Positions 36,271-44,581 of a DNA stretch of 56,593 bases are shown here, one piece after another (position 1 is the first letter of the stretch; each line of letters opens with the position of its first letter). Source of the stretch: Halioglobus japonicus (lineage in GTDB: Bacteria > Pseudomonadota > Gammaproteobacteria > Pseudomonadales > Halieaceae); NCBI GenBank assembly GCA_902705825.1, contig CACSIL010000052.1:65678-122270 (forward strand), read 5' to 3'. The notes beneath the pieces were generated by a model. It was not told where the DNA came from. It ran no database searches and saw only the letters and a list, made by a program, of their open reading frames with translations. The translations under genes and the position numbers were made by a program.

Positions 36271-36912
36271 ATGAAATTTGTACTGAAGGTTATCCTTCCC
36301 CTGCTCATTCTGGTGCTGGTTCTGGGCTACCTGTTCCGCGAACCGCTGAAAGAGTTGGCGTTTGCGCAGTTAACAGAGGATATGTTTGTCGCCGTCGACA
36401 ACGACAACTTCGACCCGGGGCCGGCGGTGGGATCGCGGTTTCCGGGCCTTCAGGCGACATACCATGGGCGCACCGTAACACTCATTGATGAGTTCGCTGG
36501 CCCCAGAGGAACGGTATTTATCGCCAGTCGCTCAGTAGACTGGTGCCCCTACTGCATGCGCCAGATGATCCAGCTACAGGAATACCAGGCGGAATTCGAA
36601 GCGGCGGGCATCGGCATGGTCGCTATCACCTACGACGACCCCGCGCTGCAGCAGGCCTTTATCGATAAGTTTGGCATCACCATTCCCCTGCTGTCAGACA
36701 CGGACGCATTGAGCTTCAAAACGCTGGGCATTCTGAATGAGGACTATCTGCCGGACGATTTCCAATATGGCATCCCACATCCGGGCATGATTGTCATCGA
36801 TCCACAGGGTCGTGTTGTCGGCAAACTGTTCCTGGAGGCCTACAGTTCACGCGTCGACTCTGCTGCGGCACTTGCGTTCGCCAAGGATGCACTCAAAATT
36901 ACGTCGCCCTGA
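36271..36912 (+). CDS. Membrane-anchored redoxin (AhpC/TSA-like) protein
   Basis: Protein of 213 residues. A single N-terminal membrane segment (VLKVILPLLILVLVLGYLF, residues 4-22) is followed by a thioredoxin-fold domain with Cys92-Pro-Tyr-Cys95 in DWCPYCMRQM, then VAITYDDPALQQAFIDKFGITIPLLSD, which fits peroxiredoxin/redoxin members. The CPYC pair suggests a thiol oxidoreductase facing the periplasm rather than a one-Cys peroxidase. It is convergent with the DUF3604 gene and divergent from the permease. The partner is not evident. Confidence 0.82.
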   Translation: MKFVLKVILPLLILVLVLGYLFREPLKELAFAQLTEDMFVAVDNDNFDPGPAVGSRFPGLQATYHGRTVTLIDEFAGPRGTVFIASRSVDWCPYCMRQMIQLQEYQAEFEAAGIGMVAITYDDPALQQAFIDKFGITIPLLSDTDALSFKTLGILNEDYLPDDFQYGIPHPGMIVIDPQGRVVGKLFLEAYSSRVDSAAALAFAKDALKITSP

Positions 36913-36947
36913 AGCGGCAGGTGACTGCTAGCAGTGCTCGCGCCCCA

Positions 36948-38870
36948 TCACTGCTTGGCTGGGTAATACCAGATCGGGGAAGACCAGGCCCGCTCCTGTA
37001 TAAGCGATTGATGCTCGGGCGCACAGCATTCCTGTAAGCCCTCTCCGACAGTCTCCGGCCTGTCGCAGTCCACCCCCTTCTCCAGACAGATTCGCTGACT
37101 CCAGCGGCAACTGGGGTTTTCCAGTACGCGGGAGTAGTAATAAGCCGGCGCTTCACGCTGAAAATCAGGGTCCGCCCACACCGCACACAGTTCCCTGAAA
37201 CTGTCACCGCGAGTAACGCACGTTTGGGGATCAACAGCAGCCCCGTTGTCGGCAGTACCTGCCACGTCGAAAACGTGTTCGCGGTAGTCTCCATCTGGCG
37301 TTAACCAACCCTTTACAATTTGTACCCGTTGCAACGCTGTTCCCGGCCTGGCCACTGTGCCTGAATCCTGGCGTGCCACTACCAGGAATGTCGGTTTGCT
37401 GGCGCTGGCGCTGACGAGCTGGCCGCCCATAGCCACACCGTCTGCATAAGCTTGTGCAATACGATCTTCATCAGAACAGAGTGTCGGACTAAAATTCCAG
37501 CCGCCGAAGAACCGACTGACAATCCGCGGCCCACTGGTGCCATAGACCTCGCGTCGCTGTAGCGCCTCGAACAGTGCATCGCGGCTGTTTTCCTGTGCCC
37601 ACAGCACGGCCAAACCGCCGGGGTTGTTTTTGATTTTGTCCGGCAATCCCGGTGGTATCTCCTCCCGCGCCGATACATCCGCATCGCCATGGCCTACATA
37701 ATTCGTTTCCGACACAGCACCCGGAGCGCCGAGATGCGTATCCGTACTGGCGACAAAACCGAGCTGATACGGGTTGACTCCCAGGCGTCGACGCAGCGAC
37801 ATGCCATCGCCAAGCGCCTTGCGGGCAAAGCCTGTATCGGGGCCGGGCGGATTGTTGAATCCGGCAAGATTATCGATGGGCTGGCGTTCAAAATCGCACA
37901 GTTCATCGCGACTGACGCCCGGCTCAAAAAAACACTCAGAGGCACCGCCTTTTTGCATGATCTCCATCAGGGGCTCATAGCGATGACGCAGACGCGCATA
38001 CTCCGACGTCATCGCACTACCGTTGTCACGCAAGCCATCAAACATATAGCCCGCGCTGATATTCGAGTTGTGCGGAATAGCCAGTGACTCACAATTGCCA
38101 TCGCGCTGTGAGCACTGCTCATCAAGGGCACGCCAGAGTTCCTCTGCGGCGGACCTATCAATGAAGCTGATCGGCAGCTGCGGCACATCAGCATTGCGAA
38201 ACACTACATTGCGGTGCAAATTGCCGCCGCTTGTCGGCTGCGTGCCTGTCCACTCGTAGCCGACGAACGTGGTGAATACACAGTCGGGACTTCGATCATA
38301 GTGCAGCTCTGCGGCCTGTTGCATTTCCTGCCATGGGGACGCAGCCGCGCGATTGCACACTGCGTCATTCTTACCGCACAGACCGAGATGAGCCGCCTGC
38401 ATGGAAGACATAAAATTGAACAGGTAGTATGCGCCCCACGGCCAGTGGCGATACACCAGACACTCCCATGACTCGTGTCCCTCGACGCCGGGCGTACTGC
38501 ACATGTGGACCTCTCCGAACAGCTCCGCGTGGTCGGCCACCATCGCAAAATCCAATGGCCGGTCCAATTGTATGGAGCGCTCACTGGCATCATCGACCCA
38601 GGGTTGAATCGCGAGCGCCTCACCTTGTGCGAAGCGGTAAGCCTGCTCTGGTGTCGTGCGGGTACCCTGCGTGCTGGCATCGAGTGAGTAGCGCGTGTGT
38701 ACGTGCAGATCTCCAAAAAAGGGCTGCATCAATGGCTCATGGGAGTTACAGGGCTGCCGATCTTCCGTGTATTCCGGCGACGCAAATACCGCGCAGGGGA
38801 ATAACATCACAGCAATGCGAAGTGCTGCGCGCAGGGAATCGATACGGCGATTCCTGCGCGCTGTGTTCAC
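36948..38870 (-). CDS. DUF3604 domain-containing exported protein
   Basis: Protein of 640 residues with a signal peptide (ALRIAVMLFPCAVFASPEY). The N-terminal part contains GDLHVHTRYSLDA (His56, His58), a PHP-like metal-binding motif; further His/Asp residues occur at MVADHAELFGE and ASTDTHLGAPG, consistent with a metallophosphoesterase-like fold. DUF3604 function is not established. Twelve or more Cys residues, several in the last 100 residues, suggest disulfides in the periplasm. The GTG start overlaps the stop of the SDR gene upstream (GTGTGA), so translation is coupled. The protein is frequent in marine gammaproteobacterial steroid- or lipid-type clusters (general impression, unverified). 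Confidence 0.82.
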   Translation of the reverse strand: MNTARRNRRIDSLRAALRIAVMLFPCAVFASPEYTEDRQPCNSHEPLMQPFFGDLHVHTRYSLDASTQGTRTTPEQAYRFAQGEALAIQPWVDDASERSIQLDRPLDFAMVADHAELFGEVHMCSTPGVEGHESWECLVYRHWPWGAYYLFNFMSSMQAAHLGLCGKNDAVCNRAAASPWQEMQQAAELHYDRSPDCVFTTFVGYEWTGTQPTSGGNLHRNVVFRNADVPQLPISFIDRSAAEELWRALDEQCSQRDGNCESLAIPHNSNISAGYMFDGLRDNGSAMTSEYARLRHRYEPLMEIMQKGGASECFFEPGVSRDELCDFERQPIDNLAGFNNPPGPDTGFARKALGDGMSLRRRLGVNPYQLGFVASTDTHLGAPGAVSETNYVGHGDADVSAREEIPPGLPDKIKNNPGGLAVLWAQENSRDALFEALQRREVYGTSGPRIVSRFFGGWNFSPTLCSDEDRIAQAYADGVAMGGQLVSASASKPTFLVVARQDSGTVARPGTALQRVQIVKGWLTPDGDYREHVFDVAGTADNGAAVDPQTCVTRGDSFRELCAVWADPDFQREAPAYYYSRVLENPSCRWSQRICLEKGVDCDRPETVGEGLQECCAPEHQSLIQERAWSSPIWYYPAKQ

Positions 38871-39691
38871 ACTACTTTGCCGGATGTCGATCCATAGCGC
38901 TTGGTGTGCTCATCGAGCGCGGCGAGGATGCCATCGTGACGCATTGCGATAATGTCGCGGTAATCATCGTGCGTGATGACGTAGAAACCGCCTTCTCGCA
39001 CAGCATCCATCACCTGCTCTCCCACCGACAACGGCGAGATGCCATTGGCCACATCGGGCGCAACCTGTTGATGATCGATGCCGGAATCGAGTTCATCCGG
39101 GCGCATAGCGAAAGACTGAGTGATCAGATTGGTGTTTACCAGACCCGGACACAACACAGAGACCCCCACTCCCTTGTCGGCCACTTCCATCAACAGCGCC
39201 TCTGACAAACCGACAACGGCGAATTTTGTTGTGGTATACAAGCCCTCGGGAGGCCCTGATATCAGGCCGCCCATGGACGCTGTATTCACGATGTGCCCCT
39301 CTCCCTGAGCGACCAGCGCAGGCAGGAAGGCGTTGACGCCGTGAATAACGCCATACAAATTGACGTTGATCAGGTATTGCCAATCCTTGATATCCGCATC
39401 GTGCATCATCGCACCGATCCATACACCGGCGTTATTGCACAACAAGTGAACGGCGCCAAAACGTTCCAGCGTCGCATCGCGCAGAGCCTCTACCGATGCC
39501 AGATTGGATACATCCACCTTATAAGCCATCGCATTCTCACCCAGAGCTGCAGCAACCGCCTGCGCCTTCTCCAGATCGATATCCGCAACCACCACTTTCA
39601 TTCCGGCAGCAGCAGCGGCACGCGCGATACCCTCCCCTATACCTGAACCCGCTCCCGTCACTACCGCTACCTTACCGTCTAAATCCTGCAT
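38867..39691 (-). CDS. SDR family NAD(P)-dependent oxidoreductase
   Basis: Short-chain dehydrogenase of 274 residues with TGAGSGIG (12-19), NNAGVW (86-91), Ser139, Tyr152 and Lys156 (YTTTK). After the active site it reads VSVLCPGLVNTNLI, typical of the group. AGGAG precedes the ATG. It follows the ADH gene by 39 bp and overlaps DUF3604 downstream by 4 bases, giving an ADH-SDR-DUF3604 unit on the minus strand. It probably oxidises an alcohol of the same pathway. Confidence 0.88.
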   Translation of the reverse strand: MQDLDGKVAVVTGAGSGIGEGIARAAAAAGMKVVVADIDLEKAQAVAAALGENAMAYKVDVSNLASVEALRDATLERFGAVHLLCNNAGVWIGAMMHDADIKDWQYLINVNLYGVIHGVNAFLPALVAQGEGHIVNTASMGGLISGPPEGLYTTTKFAVVGLSEALLMEVADKGVGVSVLCPGLVNTNLITQSFAMRPDELDSGIDHQQVAPDVANGISPLSVGEQVMDAVREGGFYVITHDDYRDIIAMRHDGILAALDEHTKRYGSTSGKVV

Positions 39692-39730
39692 ATCTGCTCC
39701 TGTGTGAATTCCGTGTCCGACTTTACCCGG

Positions 39731-40750
39731 CTATGCCTGGCAGTCGACCATTACTTTTATCGCATTGTGTGGATCGCGCGCCATCGCAAAAGCGGCCGCT
39801 ATTTCCGAAAGCGGAAAATGGTGCGTCACCATGACCGATGGATCTATCTTCCCCGACTGCAGCATGGCGAAGACCTCTTCAAATTCTTTGTCATAGCCCA
39901 TCGCCGGAATAATGGCGACCTCCTTGGCCAACAGCATCACCAGATCCACAGTCGCCGCTTCTTTGTGTACGCCAGTCAGACATATACGACTGCCGGGACC
40001 GGCGATGGCGACAATATTTTCAAAGACCGCACGCACACCGGTGGCTTCAAACAATATCGTGCTTCCCGGCATAGGCATGCCAAAAAAACTCGAGGTGCCG
40101 TGGTGCCCGATAAGTTTCTGCGTTAACTGGGGGTCGTCGGCACGCAGCGTCTGCGCACCCATTGCGCGCGCCGCATCCAGTCGCCGATCCGACAGATCCA
40201 CCACCACGACATTCTCCAGACCACGGTAGTGCAACACCTGCACCATCGACAAACCGATGGGCCCGGCACCAAAGATCACCGCCTTGTCAGCGGCCGTTGC
40301 AGCGACCCGGTTTGCACCGTGTTGCGCGACAGACAATGGCTCTACCAGCGCACCGTATTTCTCGGGAAGTTCCTGCGGGATCTTGAGGGTACTGCCGCTA
40401 TCCAGTGCCGCATTGCGCACCAACAGATAGGGTGAGAAACCACCCTCGCCACCGCCGTTACCGATATTATTGCCATTGCTCATCGGTTGCACAACGACCC
40501 GATCGCCAGGTGCGACATGAGTAACATTGCCGCCGATCTCGTGCACCACACCCCACAGTTCGTGCCCCAGCGGCATAGGTGTATCGGGGCCGGTCAGCCC
40601 ACCCATCGCCAGATAGCCGAGGTCGGAGCCGCAGATACCGCACTCGCGTACCTGCACAATCAGGTCATCGGGGCCGCACGCTGGCGGCGCTATGTTGTCG
40701 AGGCGCAGGTCATCAACGCCGTGAATCTGGGCCAGTGGAATTGAGGTCAT
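39731..40750 (-). CDS. Zinc-type alcohol dehydrogenase (medium-chain family)
   Basis: Medium-chain dehydrogenase of 339 residues from the chosen ATG. Catalytic zinc ligands are in ECGICGSDLG and GHELWG; the cofactor motif is FGAGPIGLS. The four-Cys structural zinc loop is missing and replaced by a Gly/Asn-rich stretch (MSNGNNIGNGGGEGG), as in some sub-families. The ATG at 40750 begins the conserved domain; an in-frame GTG at 40807 would add 19 residues of no family character. First gene of the ADH-SDR-DUF3604 unit, divergent from the KstD-like gene. Substrate unknown; a steroid or sugar alcohol is possible. Confidence 0.85.
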   Translation of the reverse strand: MTSIPLAQIHGVDDLRLDNIAPPACGPDDLIVQVRECGICGSDLGYLAMGGLTGPDTPMPLGHELWGVVHEIGGNVTHVAPGDRVVVQPMSNGNNIGNGGGEGGFSPYLLVRNAALDSGSTLKIPQELPEKYGALVEPLSVAQHGANRVAATAADKAVIFGAGPIGLSMVQVLHYRGLENVVVVDLSDRRLDAARAMGAQTLRADDPQLTQKLIGHHGTSSFFGMPMPGSTILFEATGVRAVFENIVAIAGPGSRICLTGVHKEAATVDLVMLLAKEVAIIPAMGYDKEFEEVFAMLQSGKIDPSVMVTHHFPLSEIAAAFAMARDPHNAIKVMVDCQA

Positions 40751-40927
40751 AAGGCAGTTCGCTAAAGCGGGTCCGGAAAGAGTTGATGCTGACCATAGAA
40801 CCGGCACTGCTCGCGGTCAACTACTGTGGCCGGTATATTGAACCGAACCCCCGCATCTGTGGCGGATGCTGGTTCATCTCACCGCGCGCTGCCACACTGG
40901 ATACCATAATTTTAAGGCGGTAACGGT

Positions 40928-42643
40928 ATGGCAGTGGAAAATCCGGATCTAACAGTTGACTGGCTGGTAGTGGGCACTGGTGCTGCGGGTATGACCGGCG
41001 CTGTGGTAGCGCACGAGTCGGGTGGCTCTGTATTGGTGGTGGAGAAAGAGGCTGTTTACGGCGGCACCACGGCAAAATCCGGTGGCGTGGCATGGATTCC
41101 GGGCAACCATAGCCAGGCTGAAGTGGGTATCCGCGACAGTGCCGAAGAGGGTTACGCCTACCTGAAAGGCCTGATCGGTAACAGTGTCAGCGATGCACGC
41201 ATCCGGGCCTACGCCACCCGCGCCAGCGAGATGCTGGCATTCATGATGAAACACAGCCACGTAGCCTATTCAGCCCTGCCAAAGTATATGGATTACTACG
41301 AGCACCTCCCCGGCTACAAATCGGGAGGGCGCTCAATGGACAACGCTCCTATCGACCTGCGCAAACTGGGGGCGGATGCAGCCACCATCAGACTCGGACA
41401 TTACGACGGGCTGTTATTGCCGTTCAATGTCACCGTTGAAGAGGGCCAGAGCCTGCAGGAAATGAATGCCGCAGCATACTTAACGGGCCTACGCCTGTTG
41501 CTGTGCTACCTGCTGGATATTCCCGCGCGGCTGAAGCGCCAGCGCGATAACCGCCTGACACTCGGCCCGGCACTGGTGGCCAGGCTACGACTGTCGCTGC
41601 AGGAACGAAACATTCCACTGTGGCTGAATTCACCGGTACGAGAATTGCTTCTGAACGATGGCCGCGTCTGCGGTGCGCTGGTGGAACATGAAGGGAAAAT
41701 GCAACGCATCCATGCGCGGCGCGGTGTGTTGCTGGCCACCGGTGGCTTCTCCCACAATGCCGCAATGCGGCAGCAGTATCAACGGGCACCCATCGGCAGC
41801 GAGTGGACCGCCGCTGCGCCAGGGGCCACCGGAGATGCCGTGACAATGGGCACACAGATCGGTGCTGCCCTGGGATTCATGGACTGCGCGTGGTGGTCGC
41901 CCACCTACACGATTCCCGATGGGCGGGTAATGGCATTGATCGCCGGCAAATCCAACCCCGGCTCCATCATGGTTAACCGCCTCGGCAAGCGTTTTGCCAA
42001 TGAGGCACAGCCCTATGAAGATCTGGTCAAGGCTCAGTATGACAGCGACACCAGAGGCGAGGGTGCCATCCCCTGTTATCTGGTGTTCGATGCCACCTAC
42101 CGCGGCAAGTATGCCGTCGGCCATCTGAAACCGGGGAAAGTAGAGCAAGATGCAAAACTTTCTCCCGACATTTTCGAATCAGGCTTACTGACCAAAGCCG
42201 ATACGCTCGAAACGCTGGCAGGGAAGTTACAGATTGATCCCGGCGCGCTAGTAGAGACAGTAGAAAGCTTCAACCGTCACGCACGCAAAGGCGAAGACCC
42301 CGAGTTTGGCCGCGGGGAAACCGAACACGACCGCTACTACGCCGACAAAAAAGTATCCCCCAACCCCTCTCTCGGGCCCCTGGAAACCGCTCCCTTTTAC
42401 GCCCTGCGCTGTGACCCAGGTGATCTGGACACCAAGGGGGGATTACTCTGTGACGAGTATGCGCGAGTGCTGAATGCCAGCGGCGATGTCATTGAGGGGC
42501 TGTATGCAGCGGGTAATGCCAGTGCTGCTGTAATGGGTAATACGTATCCCGGCGCGGGCTCGACCATCGGCTCCGCCATGACATTTGCCTACATCGCCGC
42601 ACGCCACGCGTTTGATATCAGCGAAGAACAGGAGCCAGCATGA
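40928..42643 (+). CDS. FAD-dependent oxidoreductase, 3-ketosteroid delta-1-dehydrogenase-like
   Basis: Flavoprotein of 571 residues. The dinucleotide motif is VVGTGAAGMTGA (14-25), then the FAD-binding EKEAVYGGTTAKSGG. A Tyr-rich segment (KYMDYY, 119-124) lies where KstD carries its catalytic Tyr, and the C-terminal GNTYPGAGSTIG holds the Tyr/Gly pair that binds the 3-keto group. KstD enzymes desaturate ring A of 3-ketosteroids; together with KshA they open ring B. The next gene, a Rieske oxygenase, starts inside its stop codon (ATGA), a fusion-like coupling of these two steps. AAGGCGG lies before the ATG. Confidence 0.83.
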   Translation: MAVENPDLTVDWLVVGTGAAGMTGAVVAHESGGSVLVVEKEAVYGGTTAKSGGVAWIPGNHSQAEVGIRDSAEEGYAYLKGLIGNSVSDARIRAYATRASEMLAFMMKHSHVAYSALPKYMDYYEHLPGYKSGGRSMDNAPIDLRKLGADAATIRLGHYDGLLLPFNVTVEEGQSLQEMNAAAYLTGLRLLLCYLLDIPARLKRQRDNRLTLGPALVARLRLSLQERNIPLWLNSPVRELLLNDGRVCGALVEHEGKMQRIHARRGVLLATGGFSHNAAMRQQYQRAPIGSEWTAAAPGATGDAVTMGTQIGAALGFMDCAWWSPTYTIPDGRVMALIAGKSNPGSIMVNRLGKRFANEAQPYEDLVKAQYDSDTRGEGAIPCYLVFDATYRGKYAVGHLKPGKVEQDAKLSPDIFESGLLTKADTLETLAGKLQIDPGALVETVESFNRHARKGEDPEFGRGETEHDRYYADKKVSPNPSLGPLETAPFYALRCDPGDLDTKGGLLCDEYARVLNASGDVIEGLYAAGNASAAVMGNTYPGAGSTIGSAMTFAYIAARHAFDISEEQEPA

Positions 42644-43689
42644 GTGACCACAAATACGCCTACCTTGAACCCGGCCGCTATGCGCGCGGCTGGCATATCG
42701 TTCTGTTCTCCCAGGAACTAGCGCTTGGCGAAGTCAAACAACTGCGTTACTTCGATCAAGATCTCGTGGCCTATCGCGGCGAATCCGGGCGCGTTGCGAT
42801 CCTGGACGCTCACTGCCCACATCTGGGTGCCAACCTCGGCAGCGGTGAGGGCCGGGTGCGCGGCGACAACATCGCTTGCCCTTTTCACGGGTGGACCTTT
42901 AATCCGCAAGGACAGTGCGTGGATATCCCCTACGCCAAGAGCATTCCAGAAAAAGCGGTCAACGCCCTGAAGGGATGGCCAGTGTTGGAGCAGGATGGAT
43001 TTATTGCGCTGTGGTACGGACTTGCCAGCGAAGTACCTGAGGACTACCTGCCACGGATAACACCGTGGGGCTCACAGGGCTGGGGTGACTGGAAATTCTA
43101 CCGCTCGCGGATTCGCGCCAAGCCCTGTGACATCATAGAGAACATCGTCGATATCGCGCACTTCCCCCATGTACATGGCGGTCAGGTGGAATCCTGGGAA
43201 AACCGCTTTGGTGAGCGCACCGTCACACAATTATCGACCGTAAAACGCGATCCCAACGCCAGCATGATTATCCCACCAGGGGTGGTATTTGATGTCGAGT
43301 CCGCGCGCGAGGATGCAGGTGAAGATGCCGATGCCTGGGGTGACGCCACCTATCACGGGCCGTCCATTATGTACTATTACACCGAATCCAGAAGTCCGGA
43401 CGTGAGTTTTAGAAGTTGGTGGGTAAATTGCCACACGCCGATAAACCAGGATGAAGTAGACCTGTGTTCTGCTGTGATAGTCAGTAGCCTCAACGATGTG
43501 CCCCTACCGTCTGAGTTCGCAGAGCTGTATCCGCAGATGGCCCATGTCGCGTTTGGTCAGGACGTGGAGGTATGGAAGGACAAGATTTACCGGGAGGATC
43601 CGATTCTGTGCGATGGCGATGGACCGATCAACAAACTGCGACGCTGGTACGAACAGTTTTATCTTCCCGTAGAAACAGACAGGCAATAA
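42640..43689 (+). CDS. Rieske non-haem iron oxygenase, KshA-like
   Basis: Oxygenase of 349 residues. The Rieske [2Fe-2S] ligands are Cys59, His61, Cys80 and His83 (CPHLGAN; CPFHGW). The mononuclear iron site shows Asp171, His174 and His179 in ENIVDIAHFPHVHG. The type and length match KshA, the oxygenase of 3-ketosteroid 9-alpha-hydroxylase, which with KstD triggers B-ring opening. No reductase (KshB) gene is in the window. The start overlaps the stop of the KstD-like gene by 4 bases. A bidirectional terminator follows. Assignment to KshA itself is inference from partner and domain plan. Confidence 0.83.
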   Translation: MSDHKYAYLEPGRYARGWHIVLFSQELALGEVKQLRYFDQDLVAYRGESGRVAILDAHCPHLGANLGSGEGRVRGDNIACPFHGWTFNPQGQCVDIPYAKSIPEKAVNALKGWPVLEQDGFIALWYGLASEVPEDYLPRITPWGSQGWGDWKFYRSRIRAKPCDIIENIVDIAHFPHVHGGQVESWENRFGERTVTQLSTVKRDPNASMIIPPGVVFDVESAREDAGEDADAWGDATYHGPSIMYYYTESRSPDVSFRSWWVNCHTPINQDEVDLCSAVIVSSLNDVPLPSEFAELYPQMAHVAFGQDVEVWKDKIYREDPILCDGDGPINKLRRWYEQFYLPVETDRQ

Positions 43690-43690
43690 A

Positions 43691-43720
43691 AAGGCCCGCA
43701 CTGTAAACAGGGCGGGCCTT
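43691..43720. terminator. Bidirectional terminator between kshA-like and csp genes
   Basis: AAGGCCCGC pairs with GCGGGCCTT across a 12-base loop. On the plus strand four T follow; on the minus strand five T follow. It lies 1 bp after the oxygenase stop and 14 bp from the csp stop. Confidence 0.85.
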
Positions 43721-43734
43721 TTATCGAGCGGGGA

Positions 43735-43935
43735 TTAAACCGCTACGATGTTCTCTGCTTGTGGGCCTTTTTGGCCTTGAGTAACAGTGAACTCAACTTT
43801 TTGGCCTTCGGCCAGAGTCTTGAAGCCTGAACCTGAGATCGCGCTGAAATGCGCAAATACGTCAGGGCCGGATTCTTGCTCGATAAAACCGAAGCCTTTA
43901 GTTTCGTTGAACCACTTAACAGTTCCAGTAGCCAT
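43735..43935 (-). CDS. CspA-family cold-shock protein
   Basis: Complete 66-residue cold-shock domain with RNP1 (KGFGFIE) and RNP2 (DVFAHF), and the N-terminal TGTVKWFN. It binds single-stranded nucleic acid and acts as an RNA chaperone. AGGAAA lies 6 bp before the ATG. About 290 bp of AT-richer, gene-free DNA upstream probably contains the long leader typical of cspA messages. Ends at a bidirectional terminator. Confidence 0.95.
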   Translation of the reverse strand: MATGTVKWFNETKGFGFIEQESGPDVFAHFSAISGSGFKTLAEGQKVEFTVTQGQKGPQAENIVAV

Positions 43936-44231
43936 AAATATTTCCTATTTTTTCAAATGTAATTGATGCCTTTAATGAAGGCGGATTGTGCTTGAGGTGC
44001 GAAGTAATTACTTATGAAAAACAGGGCGAGGTACTTACGGATAGACTTCGAGATGGTATGCATAAGATCTTTTTTGCGAACAAGCAGGGGGCAGTATACA
44101 GATGCCTGCAGTATTGTCAATACGTGTGTAGCAAGATTATGGCGTGGTTCGCAAATGCTTCGGGTATATAACCGGTAAGCCCTTCACGCAGGCAAGAACC
44201 TGTACACGCCAAAATCAACAACAAGCTCAAA
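43936..44231 (-). other. Long leader region of the csp gene
   Basis: This 296-bp gap lies between the csp start and the stop of the small basic protein gene. It is AT-richer than the neighbours and holds a short stem (GCCTT/AAGGC at 43968-43982) near the csp start. A cspA-type regulatory leader is expected here but a cold-box was not recognised with confidence. A 61-codon plus-strand frame in it has no supporting features. Confidence 0.45.
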
Positions 44232-44432
44232 TCAGGAAGCTGCTGTTTTGTTTCCCAGTTTGATGTGCCGATTTACTGCCATAGAGGGCTGGCCACTGAT
44301 ACCGGACTGGATAACGTCGATCTTGTTACCCGACTTCAGGAACTGCTTGGTTTGTTCTTCGATAGACTGTGAGGTTTCCACGGCCGCCGGTTGCTTTCTT
44401 TTAGCTGGCGCTCTAGTGGGTTTGCGTGCCAT
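44232..44432 (-). CDS. Small basic/acidic protein with SutA-like helix
   Basis: Small protein of 66 residues. The N-terminus is Lys/Arg/Pro-rich (MARKPTRAPAKRKQP); the C-terminal half contains IEEQTKQFLKSGNKIDVI, a helix and turn similar to the EFLxxGGKVxEI segment of the RNA-polymerase-binding factor SutA of Pseudomonas. Function is not established. The ATG at 44432 was chosen since the protein-like part begins there; upstream in-frame codons to 44762 have the look of antisense to the carboxyltransferase gene. AAGG lies about 10 bp before the ATG. Confidence 0.65.
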   Translation of the reverse strand: MARKPTRAPAKRKQPAAVETSQSIEEQTKQFLKSGNKIDVIQSGISGQPSMAVNRHIKLGNKTAAS

Positions 44433-44581
44433 ATTATTTAGACCTTTTGGGATTAGAAAGCCCGACATTATACACAAAATCGGCTGTAATAGTTGAAAAA
44501 CTCTCCGCCACACGCTCCGAATAGGCCACCAAGCGGCACTGCCCCGGACGGAAAACCCGCACATATATAAGGAGGTACATT

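Noticed and set aside
36924..36935. 12-bp palindrome ACTGCTAGCAGT between redoxin and DUF3604 genes
   Set aside because: Short, at a convergent gene end with no T-tract; could be chance.
38429..39205. Plus-strand reading frame of 258 codons
   Set aside because: Antisense to the DUF3604 and SDR genes; no domain features.
43986..44171. 61-codon plus-strand frame with several Cys
   Set aside because: Lies in the probable csp leader; no ribosome site or known motif.
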